Shown: in pieces, positions 7,157-14,060 of the stretch
Layout: each line of letters starts with the position of its first letter
Position numbering within the stretch: position 1 is the stretch's first letter
Source of the DNA: DATJPD01 sp036394195
Lineage (GTDB): Bacteria > Pseudomonadota > Alphaproteobacteria > CACIAM-22H2
Direction: 5' to 3'
DNA length: 26,766 nt
Assembly (NCBI GenBank): GCA_036394195.1
Contig: DASWFO010000301.1
Location: forward strand, 1 to 26,766
Notes under the pieces: model-generated
What the model saw: only the letters and a program-made list of their open reading frames with translations
Database searches by the model: none
What the model was told of the DNA's origin: nothing
Translations under genes and position numbers: made by a program

Positions 7157-8551
7157 ATGGATTATCTGCCGCTCTTCATCGATGTGCGCGAACGCAAGAT
7201 CCTGGTGGTCGGCGGTGGCGAAGCCGCGACCCGCAAGGTCCGGCTCTTGGTTCGCGCCAAGGCAGCGGTGCTGGTGATCGCGAACGACGTCGGCGCCGAG
7301 ATGGCCGAGCTGGCCTCGGCCGGCGCCCTGCGCGTGGACCGGCGCCCGTTCGCGGCTGACGATGTGATCGGCTGCACCGCCGTGTTCGGCGCCAGCGGCG
7401 ACACGGCGCTCGACGAAGCCGTGTCGGCGGCGGCGCGCGCGGCCGGCGTGCCGGTGAACGTCGTCGACCGTCCCGAGCTGTCGAGCTTCATCGTACCGGC
7501 GATCGTCGACCGCGATCCGATCGTCATCGGCATCTCGTCGGGCACCGCGGCACCGATCCTGACCCGCCGCCTGCGGGCGCAGATCGAAGCCCTGCTGCCG
7601 GCGCGGCTTGGCGCTCTTGCCCGCTTCGCCCAGCGCTTCCGCAAGGCGGCCCTCGGCCTGCTCGCGACGCCGGCGGCACGGCGGCGGTTCTGGGAGAGGT
7701 TTTTTGACAGCCCGGTGGCCGAAGCGATCCTCGCCGGCGACGACGCTCGCGCCGATTGCGCGATCCTGCCGTTGCTCAATCGCGCGGCCGATGAGGCCGG
7801 AGTCGTCTATCTCGTCGGTGCCGGCCCCGGCGATCCCGATCTGCTGACCTTCCGGGCCATCCGGCTGATGCAGCAGGCCGACATCGTGCTCTACGACGAG
7901 CTGGTCGGGCCGGAGATCCTCGACCGCGTCCGCCGTGATGCCGAGCGTGTCTATGTCGGCAAGGCGAAGGGCCGCCACGGCTTCTCGCAAGATGAGATCA
8001 ACGCGCTGATGGTCCGCGAGGCGCGTGAGGGCAAGCGCGTGCTGCGCCTCAAGGGCGGCGATCCGTTCGTGTTCGGCCGCGGCGGCGAGGAGATGGAGGT
8101 TTTGCAGCGGCATGGCATCGAGGTCGTCGCCGTGCCCGGCATCACCGCCGCCCTGGGCGGCCTCGCCTATGCCGGCATTCCACTCACCCATCGCGACCAC
8201 GCCTCGGCGGTCACCTTCGTGACCGGCCACACTCGCCCGGGCGATCCCGAAATCGACTGGGCGTCGCTGGCTCAGGGTGATCGCACCCTCGTGGTCTATA
8301 TGGGCCTGTCGAACGCCGGCGAGATCGCGGCGCGGCTGATCGGCGCCGGGATGAACCGGCAGACGCCGGTGGCCGTCGTTCAGAATGGCACCCGGCCCGA
8401 CCAGAGCGTCACCACGGGCGTGTTGGCGGAGCTCGGCGCGTTGGCGGAGCGTCATGCCGGCCGCGGGCCGGCGCTGCTGGTGATCGGCAGTGTGGTGATG
8501 TTGTCCGCGGCCTGGGCCGGCACGGAGCCGCAGCGGGTGGCGTCATGGTGA
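7157..8551 (+). CDS. cysG: Siroheme synthase (uroporphyrinogen-III C-methyltransferase / precorrin-2 dehydrogenase / ferrochelatase)
   Basis: Makes siroheme from uroporphyrinogen III in three steps. The start at 7157 gives MDYLPLFIDVR, matching the usual CysG N-terminus; a longer frame from 7127 adds residues not found in the family. Residues 1 to about 210 form the dehydrogenase/chelatase part with the NAD site LVVGGGEAATRK, D104 in VNVVD (the general base by CysG numbering) and S128 in ISSG (the phosphorylated serine in Salmonella CysG). From about residue 217 the SAM-dependent methyltransferase begins with VYLVGAGPGDPDLLT, then D247 in LYDELV, LRLKGGDPFVFGRGGEE and VPGITAALG. At 464 residues it is full length. 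It overlaps the DUF2849 gene by 7 bases and opens the sulfur-assimilation operon. Its product is needed by the reductase at 8871 and by any siroheme nitrite reductase. Confidence 0.97.
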   Translation: MDYLPLFIDVRERKILVVGGGEAATRKVRLLVRAKAAVLVIANDVGAEMAELASAGALRVDRRPFAADDVIGCTAVFGASGDTALDEAVSAAARAAGVPVNVVDRPELSSFIVPAIVDRDPIVIGISSGTAAPILTRRLRAQIEALLPARLGALARFAQRFRKAALGLLATPAARRRFWERFFDSPVAEAILAGDDARADCAILPLLNRAADEAGVVYLVGAGPGDPDLLTFRAIRLMQQADIVLYDELVGPEILDRVRRDAERVYVGKAKGRHGFSQDEINALMVREAREGKRVLRLKGGDPFVFGRGGEEMEVLQRHGIEVVAVPGITAALGGLAYAGIPLTHRDHASAVTFVTGHTRPGDPEIDWASLAQGDRTLVVYMGLSNAGEIAARLIGAGMNRQTPVAVVQNGTRPDQSVTTGVLAELGALAERHAGRGPALLVIGSVVMLSAAWAGTEPQRVASW

Positions 8552-8862
8552 AAGCCGTCAAGACGCCGGCCGCGCAGATCGTGACCGGCAATCGCCTGCG
8601 CGATGGTGCCGTGATCTACCTGGCCGGCGACAGCCAATGGTCGACCGACATCGCACAGGGGGCGGTCGCGCACGATGCCGCCGAAGCAAATCGTCTGATG
8701 GCCGTCGCCAACCAGGCCGCGGTCGACCGCGTCGTCGTGAACCCCTATCTCATCGAGGTCGCCGTCGCCGGCGACAGTATCCAGCCGGTCGGGACCCGCG
8801 AGCGCATCCGCGCCTTCGGTCCGAGCATCGCGACCCCGCCGTCCGACCGCCTTCCTGCGTGA
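8545..8862 (+). CDS. DUF2849 family protein
   Basis: A 105-residue protein of unknown function, of the DUF2849 type regularly found between cysG and the siroheme reductase gene in alphaproteobacteria. The start overlaps the cysG stop by 7 bases (ATGGTGA), and the stop is 8 bases before the reductase start. The body reads as a small soluble domain: AQIVTGNRLRDGAVIYL near the N-terminus and NPYLIEVAVAGDSIQPVGTRERIRAFGP near the end. It has no cysteines, so a redox cofactor bound by cysteine is ruled out. The fixed place in the operon suggests a role in assembly, regulation or electron delivery for the siroheme reductase, but nothing in the sequence shows which. Confidence 0.85.
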   Translation: MVKAVKTPAAQIVTGNRLRDGAVIYLAGDSQWSTDIAQGAVAHDAAEANRLMAVANQAAVDRVVVNPYLIEVAVAGDSIQPVGTRERIRAFGPSIATPPSDRLPA

Positions 8863-8870
8863 GACCTTCC

Positions 8871-10529
8871 ATGTACAGCTACGATAAATACGATCAGGCG
8901 CTGGTCGACCAGCGGGTTGAGCAGTTCCGCGACCAGGTGCGTCGGCGCATTGCGGGCGAGCTCACGGAGGAGGAGTTCCGGCCGTTGCGACTGCGCAATG
9001 GCCTCTATCTGCAGCTGCACGCCTACATGCTGCGCGTCGCCATTCCCTACGGCACGCTGTCGTCGTGCCAGCTGCGCGGCCTGGCGCATATCGCGCGCCG
9101 CTACGACAAGGGCTTCGGCCACTTCACGACCCGCACCAACATCCAATTCCACTGGATCAAGCTCGAGGACATCGCCGACGCGATGGCGGAGCTCGCGAAG
9201 GTCGAGATGCACGGCATCCAGACCAGCGGCAATTCGGTGCGCAACGTCACCGCTGACCATTTCGCCGGCGTCGCCCCCGACGAGATCGAAGATCCGCGGA
9301 TCTGGAGCGAGATCATCCGCCAGTGGTCGACCCTGCATCCGGAGTTCTCGTTCCTGCCCCGGAAGTTCAAGATCGCGGTCAGCGGCTCGCCGAACGACCG
9401 CGCGGCGCTCCGCATCCACGACCTGGCGCTGCGTATGCACCGCAACGCGGCGGGCGAGGTCGGGTTCGAGGTGATGGTCGGCGGCGGTCTCGGCCGCTCG
9501 CCGTTCATCGCCAAGACGATCCGCGAGTTCCTGCCGAAGCGGCACCTCCTGTCGTACCTGGAGGCGGTGCTCCGCGTGTACAACCAGGCCGGCCGCCGCG
9601 ACAATCTGTGGAAGGCCCGGATCAAGATCCTGGTCCACGAGCTGGGCGCCGCCAAGTTCGCCGAGCTGGTCGAGGCGGAGTGGAACCAGATCAAAGGCGG
9701 TGCGGTCGAGGTTCCAGACGCCGAAATCGAGCGGATCGCCGCCCAGTTTGTGCCGCCCGCCTACGATCCCGACGCGCCGACCTTCACCCACGAGTTCGAC
9801 GCGCTGCGGCTGAACGACCTTGGCTTCGGGCGCTGGCTGAAGACCAACGTCGCGCGCCATAAGCAGCCCGGCTATTCCATCGTGACCTTATCGCTGAAGC
9901 CGGAAGGCGGCACGCCGGGCGACATGACCGCCGAGCAGATGGACGCCGTGGCCGACCTCGCCGACCGCTACAGCTTCGGCGAGATCCGGGTCACCCACGT
10001 GCAGAACCTGGTGCTGCCGCATGTGCGGCGGGCGGATCTGCCGGTGGTGTGGCGGGCCCTGGCGAAGCTCGGCCTGGCGACGCCGAATATCGGGCTTGCG
10101 ACCGACATCATCGCCTGCCCGGGGCTCGACTTCTGCAGCCTCGCCAATGCGCGCTCGATCCCGGTCGCGCAGCGCATCACCGAGCGCTTCAACGATCTCG
10201 CCCGCGTGCACGACATCGGCGAGCTCAAGATCAAGATTTCCGGCTGCATCAACGCCTGCGGGCACCACCACGTGGGCCATATCGGCATTCTCGGCGTCGA
10301 CAAGAACGGCGAGGAGTTCTACCAGGTGACGCTCGGCGGCAGCGAGGAGACCAATGCCTCGCTCGGCACCATCCTCGGACCGGCGCTGCCGGCGAGCCGC
10401 ATCGTCGATGCCGTCGAGACGCTGGTCGAGACGTACCTGGCGCTGCGCCGCGACGGCGAGCGCTTCCTCGACGCCTATCGCCGCCTCGGCACGGCCCCGT
10501 TCAAGGAGCGCATCTATGCCGCTGCTTAA
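8871..10529 (+). CDS. cysI: Siroheme [4Fe-4S] sulfite (or nitrite) reductase
   Basis: Catalyses six-electron reduction of sulfite to sulfide (or nitrite to ammonia) in the cytoplasm. The ATG at 8871 gives a 552-residue protein; an open frame further upstream is a shadow of the DUF2849 gene. The repeated ferredoxin-like and siroheme domains are complete. Cysteines binding the cluster and siroheme are C416 and C422 (CPGLDFC) and C459 and C463 (GCINAC), the expected C-x5-C and C-x3-C pattern. An N-terminal siroheme-side stretch reads FTTRTNIQFHWI. The neighbours (APS reductase downstream, siroheme synthase upstream) favour sulfite as substrate, but single-subunit enzymes of this type are hard to tell from ferredoxin-nitrite reductases by sequence. 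No CysJ-like flavoprotein is nearby, so ferredoxin or another donor is likely. It overlaps the next gene by 14 bases. Confidence 0.93.
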   Translation: MYSYDKYDQALVDQRVEQFRDQVRRRIAGELTEEEFRPLRLRNGLYLQLHAYMLRVAIPYGTLSSCQLRGLAHIARRYDKGFGHFTTRTNIQFHWIKLEDIADAMAELAKVEMHGIQTSGNSVRNVTADHFAGVAPDEIEDPRIWSEIIRQWSTLHPEFSFLPRKFKIAVSGSPNDRAALRIHDLALRMHRNAAGEVGFEVMVGGGLGRSPFIAKTIREFLPKRHLLSYLEAVLRVYNQAGRRDNLWKARIKILVHELGAAKFAELVEAEWNQIKGGAVEVPDAEIERIAAQFVPPAYDPDAPTFTHEFDALRLNDLGFGRWLKTNVARHKQPGYSIVTLSLKPEGGTPGDMTAEQMDAVADLADRYSFGEIRVTHVQNLVLPHVRRADLPVVWRALAKLGLATPNIGLATDIIACPGLDFCSLANARSIPVAQRITERFNDLARVHDIGELKIKISGCINACGHHHVGHIGILGVDKNGEEFYQVTLGGSEETNASLGTILGPALPASRIVDAVETLVETYLALRRDGERFLDAYRRLGTAPFKERIYAAA

Positions 10530-11007
10530 GAACGGCGAGGTCGTTGCCGATCCCTGGCAGAGCGTGGCTGACGGCGAGCCGGTCCCGGAGGCCGGGCCGG
10601 TGCTCATCCCGTTCCAGCGCTGGCAGAGCGAGCGCGAGGCGCTGAGCCGCCGTAACGCGCCGGTCGGGGTGCGCCTGTCCAACACCCAGGCGCTCGCGGA
10701 CGTGGCGCCCGACCTCGCGCGTTTCGAGCTGATCGTCCTCGACTTCCCGAAATTCGTCGACGGCCGCGCCTTCACCCAGGCGCGGCTGCTGCGCGAGCGC
10801 TACGGCTATCGCAAGGAGCTGCGCGCCACCGGCAACGTGCTGCGCGACGAGCTTCAGTTCATGCACCGTTGCGGCTTCGATGCGTTCGAGATCGAGGCAC
10901 CCGACGCGGCCGCGCAGTGGCGGGCCGCCATCGCCGAGATCGACGTGTTCTATCAGCCCGCGGCTGATCGGGTCGCGACGGTGATCGCGCGGCGCCGGTC
11001 GGCATGA
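10516..11007 (+). CDS. DUF934 family protein of the sulfite reductase operon
   Basis: A 163-residue protein of the DUF934 family, almost always encoded beside single-subunit siroheme reductases in proteobacteria. The start at 10516 lies inside the end of cysI (14-base overlap); longer frames upstream are shadows of cysI. The C-terminal two thirds carry the recognisable part: VGVRLSNTQALADVAPDL, a beta strand FELIVLDFPKF, then DGRAFTQARLLRERYGYRKELRATG and NVLRDELQFMHRCGFDAFE. It has only one cysteine and no clear cofactor motif. Tight coupling with cysI and cysH suggests a helper of sulfite reduction. Its biochemical role is not established from sequence. Confidence 0.9.
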   Translation: MPLLKNGEVVADPWQSVADGEPVPEAGPVLIPFQRWQSEREALSRRNAPVGVRLSNTQALADVAPDLARFELIVLDFPKFVDGRAFTQARLLRERYGYRKELRATGNVLRDELQFMHRCGFDAFEIEAPDAAAQWRAAIAEIDVFYQPAADRVATVIARRRSA

Positions 11008-11735
11008 CCGCGCTCGCCACCGCGACGGCGCCGCGCGCGGCGCGCCTGGTCGCCCGCGCCGAGGCGATCATGGCGCGCGAGCTCCTGGCGGAGATGATCC
11101 GCCATGAGTTTCCCGGGCGGATCGCGCTGGTGTCGTCGTTCGGGATCGAGGCGGCGGTGCTGCTGCACATGGTGGCCTCGATCGATCCGGCAACGCCGGT
11201 CCTGTTCCTCGACACCGGCAAGCTGTTTGGCGAGACGCTGCGCTATCGCGACGGCCTGGTCCGTCGGCTCGAGCTGCGCGACGTGCGCAGCATCCAGCCC
11301 GACCCGGCGCGGCTCGCGGCTGCCGATCCGGCCGGCACCCTGTGGCAGACCGACCCGGATAGCTGCTGCCGGATCCGCAAGGTCGAGCCGCTGGCCGCGG
11401 TCCTGGCCGGCTTCGAAGCCTGGATCAACGGGCGCAAGCGCTATCACGGCGGGGGGCGCGCCGAGCTGCCCGTGATCGAGGTCGCCGACGGCCGGATCAA
11501 GATCAATCCGCTGGCGTCGTGGACGGCCGACCATATTGAGGCGTATTTCGCCGCCCACGATCTGCCGCCGCACCCGCTGGCGGCCGACGGATATCGCTCC
11601 GTCGGGTGCTTGCCGTGCTCCGACCGCGCGCAACCCGGCGAAGACGCGCGCGCCGGGCGCTGGCGCGACCGCGGGAAGACGGAGTGCGGGATACATTTGA
11701 CGCTTGCGGCCGCAGCACCCCGCGGCGAGGATTGA
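11004..11735 (+). CDS. cysH: Adenylyl-sulfate (APS) reductase, [4Fe-4S] type
   Basis: Reduces adenosine 5'-phosphosulfate to sulfite using thioredoxin or glutathione. The 243-residue protein begins in an ATGA overlap with the DUF934 gene. It has the nucleotide-binding start VSSFGIEAAVLLHM (the modified PP-loop of this family) and LFLDTGKLFGETL. The paired cysteines C121-C122 (DSCCRIRK) and C202 and C205 (GCLPC) are the four ligands that mark [4Fe-4S] APS reductases and are missing from PAPS reductases. C228 in KTECGIH is the catalytic cysteine. The pathway is thus sulfate to APS to sulfite to sulfide, without an APS kinase step. ATP sulfurylase genes are not in the window. Confidence 0.96.
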   Translation: MTALATATAPRAARLVARAEAIMARELLAEMIRHEFPGRIALVSSFGIEAAVLLHMVASIDPATPVLFLDTGKLFGETLRYRDGLVRRLELRDVRSIQPDPARLAAADPAGTLWQTDPDSCCRIRKVEPLAAVLAGFEAWINGRKRYHGGGRAELPVIEVADGRIKINPLASWTADHIEAYFAAHDLPPHPLAADGYRSVGCLPCSDRAQPGEDARAGRWRDRGKTECGIHLTLAAAAPRGED

Positions 11736-11807
11736 GCGTCGCCGTCTGCCGCTTTGCGGCGCCCCCGTCACGTCGTTACGCGTCAGGTCACTACCAGGGT
11801 CGGCCGC

Positions 11808-12596
11808 ATGAGCATCTTCGGATCGATCGAGCCGTTGTATTCGATGTCGGGATTTGCCGTGGGCGTCCTGGTCGGGATGACCGGCGTCGGGGGCGGCTCG
11901 CTGATGACACCCCTGCTGATCCTGCTATTCGGGATACACCCGGCGACCGCGGTTGGAACCGACCTTCTCTATGCGTCGGCGACCAAGACCGGCGGCACGC
12001 TCATCCATGGGCTGAGCGGGACAGTGGACTGGCGGATCGTCGGCCGGCTGGCGGCCGGCAGCGTGCCGATGACGGCGCTGACGCTGTTCTTGCTGTCGAA
12101 GACCGACATTCAGGGGGGCGTCGCCACCGGGCTGATCACGATCGTCCTCGGCAGCGCCCTGTTTCTGACCGCGTTCGTGTTGATTTTTCGGGCGCCCATC
12201 GTGGCGTTCTATGCGAAGCATGTTGGCGAGCTCGACCCGCGGCGGACGGCGCTGCTCACGGTGGCGATGGGAGCCGTCCTCGGGGTCCTTGTCTCGATCT
12301 CCTCGGTTGGCGCCGGCGCGGTCGGTGTTACCGCCCTGATCCTGCTCTATCCGAGATTAGCCACGGTGCGGATCGTCGGCTCGGACATCGCCCACGCCGT
12401 CCCGCTGACGTTCGTCGCCGGCGTCGGGCATTGGGTCATGGGCTCGATCGACTGGCATCTCCTGGGATCGTTGCTCGTCGGCTCGCTGCCCGGCATCGTG
12501 CTGGGCAGCTATATCTCGGCGCGGGTTCCCGACGCGGTCTTGCGGATCAGCCTCGCCGTCACCCTGATGTTGGTCGGCGGCCGGCTGGTCTTTTAG
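11808..12596 (+). CDS. TauE/SafE (TSUP) family membrane permease, possible sulfite or sulfonate exporter
   Basis: A 262-residue inner-membrane protein with about seven to eight hydrophobic segments. The ATG at 11808 is preferred because the earlier in-frame start at 11754 would add a basic stretch (RRPRHVVTRQ) not expected before the first membrane helix. Two family repeats are visible: GMTGVGGGSLMTPLL with HPATAVGTDLL in the first half, and SVGAGAVGVTALILLYP with VGSDIAHAVPL in the second. TSUP members move sulfite, sulfoacetate, sulfolactate or other organic anions. Placement 72 bases after the APS reductase gene suggests removal of excess sulfite or a related sulfur anion. The substrate is inferred from context only. 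Confidence 0.9.
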   Translation: MSIFGSIEPLYSMSGFAVGVLVGMTGVGGGSLMTPLLILLFGIHPATAVGTDLLYASATKTGGTLIHGLSGTVDWRIVGRLAAGSVPMTALTLFLLSKTDIQGGVATGLITIVLGSALFLTAFVLIFRAPIVAFYAKHVGELDPRRTALLTVAMGAVLGVLVSISSVGAGAVGVTALILLYPRLATVRIVGSDIAHAVPLTFVAGVGHWVMGSIDWHLLGSLLVGSLPGIVLGSYISARVPDAVLRISLAVTLMLVGGRLVF

Positions 12597-12617
12597 GCCC
12601 CGGTCTTTAGGCCCCGG
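12592..12617. repeat. 12-base direct repeat at the end of the permease gene
   Basis: TTTAGGCCCCGG occurs at 12592-12603 and again at 12606-12617, with TC between. The first copy carries the permease stop codon (TAG, 12594-12596). It looks like a small local tandem duplication. Confidence 0.8.
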
Positions 12618-12691
12618 CGCAATTTTTCTCTCGCGACCCGATACAAACTCTCAATTGCGCGCGGTACCGGGGCGGCGGAAGAATAGCCGCC

Positions 12692-12925
12692 ATGAGCACA
12701 CGACCCGAACCCCGTAGAGCGACACTTCGTCGGGACTGCCGCGCCGAGCCGTCGGTGGCCGAGCTTCTCGACGACCCCGTCCTGCAGATCCTGATGGCGC
12801 GCGACCACGTCGATCGCGGCGATCTCGAGGATCTCATCGAGCGGACGCGCCGGCATCTGAACGGCGACGAGCCGCGTCACCGCCCGCCGGCTCGGGATAT
12901 TCTGCTCGCCGATTGCTGGGCCTGA
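12692..12925 (+). CDS. Small hypothetical protein, 77 residues
   Basis: I do not recognise a named family. The protein has a basic, disordered start (MSTRPEPRRATLRRD), then a predicted helical core with SVAELLDDPVLQILMARDHVDRGDLEDLIERTRRHL, and a Pro/Arg-rich tail. Short proteins with a DPVLQ-LMARD-VDR-DLE pattern are familiar from alphaproteobacterial genomes, so it is probably real. It has no signal peptide or membrane segment. A 5-bp inverted repeat GGCGG/CCGCC abuts the ATG (12674-12678 and 12687-12691), no Shine-Dalgarno sequence is evident, and a partial -10-like AAGAAT at 12679-12684 would make the message nearly leaderless. It stands alone between the sulfur genes and the secreted protein. 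Confidence 0.65.
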   Translation: MSTRPEPRRATLRRDCRAEPSVAELLDDPVLQILMARDHVDRGDLEDLIERTRRHLNGDEPRHRPPARDILLADCWA

Positions 12926-12936
12926 CCCGGCGACAA

Positions 12937-12961
12937 GCCCGCAAGCCCGGCGCTTGCGGGC
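12937..12961 (+). terminator. Hairpin after the 77-residue gene
   Basis: GCCCGCAAG (12937-12945) pairs perfectly with CTTGCGGGC (12953-12961) around a 7-base loop, 11 bases after the stop codon. No T run follows (next bases CGCATAGACC). The position supports a transcription end point; the lack of a T run leaves it open. Confidence 0.5.
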
Positions 12962-13074
12962 CGCATAGACCATTGCGATGATGCCGCCGCTGGCCGGCGC
13001 CGCAATCGCGGCGCACGGCCGATTTTATTGCGACGCATTTGCATCAGGCTCATCGCACGATGGTTCATCGCGTT

Positions 13075-13842
13075 ATGATTCGTTGCCGGAACACCGCCGC
13101 GGCGCTGCTCGCGGCGTGGGCGGTCGCCGGTCTCGCCACCGTCGCCCGGGCGGGCGACGAGATCCAGGTCTATAACGCCGACATCAACGAGCCCGGCCAG
13201 TGGAGCCTTCAGCTCCACAACAACTACGTGATCAGCGGCAAGAACAAGCCGGATTTCCCGGGTGGCATGGTGCCCCAGGGATCGCTCAACGGCACGCCGG
13301 AACTGGCGCGCGGCATGACCGAGTGGTGGGAGCTCGGCATGTACGCGCCCTATGCGGTCACGCGCCACGGCAATCCCGAATCGGGCGGCGTCAAGCTGCG
13401 GACGCTGTTCGTGTCGCCGCACGCCGAGGAACGGACGTTCTTCTACGGGGTGAATTTCGAGCTCGGCTACGCGCCGCCGCTCTTCTCCGAGCATCGCTGG
13501 AACGTGGAGATCCGGCCCATCATCGGCGTCCGCGTCAAGCCGATCGAGTTCATCGTCAATCCGATCATCGACACGTCGCTCGATCGCGACAACCGGACGG
13601 TCGGTTTCCTGCCGGCGGCGCGGCTGGCCTACATCCTCTCGGATGCGTGGGCGGTCGGGTTCGAGAACTACTCGGATTTCGGTCGCGTCGACCGCATCCA
13701 GCGCTCGCAACAGCAGCAGATCCTCTATCTGGTCACCGATTATACGGGCGAGCCGGTTGACGTGAATTTCGGCATCGGCCGCGGCTATACGTCAGCATCC
13801 GACAACTGGGTGGTCAAAATGATCCTCGGCAAGCAGTTTTAG
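13075..13842 (+). CDS. Secreted, probably outer-membrane beta-barrel protein of unknown function
   Basis: The protein has a Sec signal peptide: basic MIRCRN, a hydrophobic core AAALLAAWAVAGLATV, and cleavage after ARA before GDEIQVYNADIN. I chose 13075 because it places the basic residues directly before the core; 13060 and 13039 are in-frame alternatives, and none has a clear ribosome binding site. The mature part of about 230 residues alternates polar and aromatic residues in short strands (WSLQLHNNYVISG, WWELGMYAPYAV, FFYGVNFELGYAPPLF, AWAVGFENYSDFG) and ends in Phe (KQF), the usual last residue of outer-membrane barrels. This resembles small transporter-like or MetA-phenol-degradation-type barrels, but no specific family is certain. 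It is followed by a 218-base gap before the RND genes. Confidence 0.75.
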   Translation: MIRCRNTAAALLAAWAVAGLATVARAGDEIQVYNADINEPGQWSLQLHNNYVISGKNKPDFPGGMVPQGSLNGTPELARGMTEWWELGMYAPYAVTRHGNPESGGVKLRTLFVSPHAEERTFFYGVNFELGYAPPLFSEHRWNVEIRPIIGVRVKPIEFIVNPIIDTSLDRDNRTVGFLPAARLAYILSDAWAVGFENYSDFGRVDRIQRSQQQQILYLVTDYTGEPVDVNFGIGRGYTSASDNWVVKMILGKQF

Positions 13843-13906
13843 GGTACCATAATACCAGATACTTATGGCCTGATCTGGCTCACAACGTGCATGCAGCATT
13901 GTGACA

Positions 13907-13921
13907 GCGGGGAAACCCCGC
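13907..13921 (+). terminator. Short hairpin after the outer-membrane protein gene
   Basis: GCGGGG (13907-13912) and CCCCGC (13916-13921) form a 6-bp stem with an AAA loop, 65 bases after the stop codon. No T run follows. It may mark the end of the upstream transcript or belong to the control region of the RND operon. Confidence 0.3.
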
Positions 13922-13928
13922 AGCCTTG

Positions 13929-13948
13929 GACAGTTGATCACAATTGTC
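13929..13948. promoter_or_regulatory. Imperfect palindrome upstream of the RND efflux genes
   Basis: The 20 bases from GACAGTTG to AATTGTC form an imperfect palindrome, with seven of ten positions matching in each half (GACA-TTG pattern). It sits 113 bases upstream of the membrane-fusion gene in an otherwise empty 218-base gap. RND operons are often controlled by TetR or MarR proteins binding such palindromes. No regulator gene is adjacent, so the assignment is tentative. Confidence 0.35.
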
Positions 13949-14060
13949 TAGTCCATCGCGAAAATGCGGCGGGTTCTGGTTTTGTCCCGGCCCGGCTGCA
14001 ACGAAAGTATTAAGACGGAATGGGTAGGCTGCGGGTCAGGGGGACGGAGTGGGAAGACTT

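Noticed and set aside
12617..12660. 8-base inverted repeat GCGCAATT/AATTGCGC after the TSUP gene as a terminator
   Set aside because: The arms are 28 bases apart and no T run follows; too weak to call.
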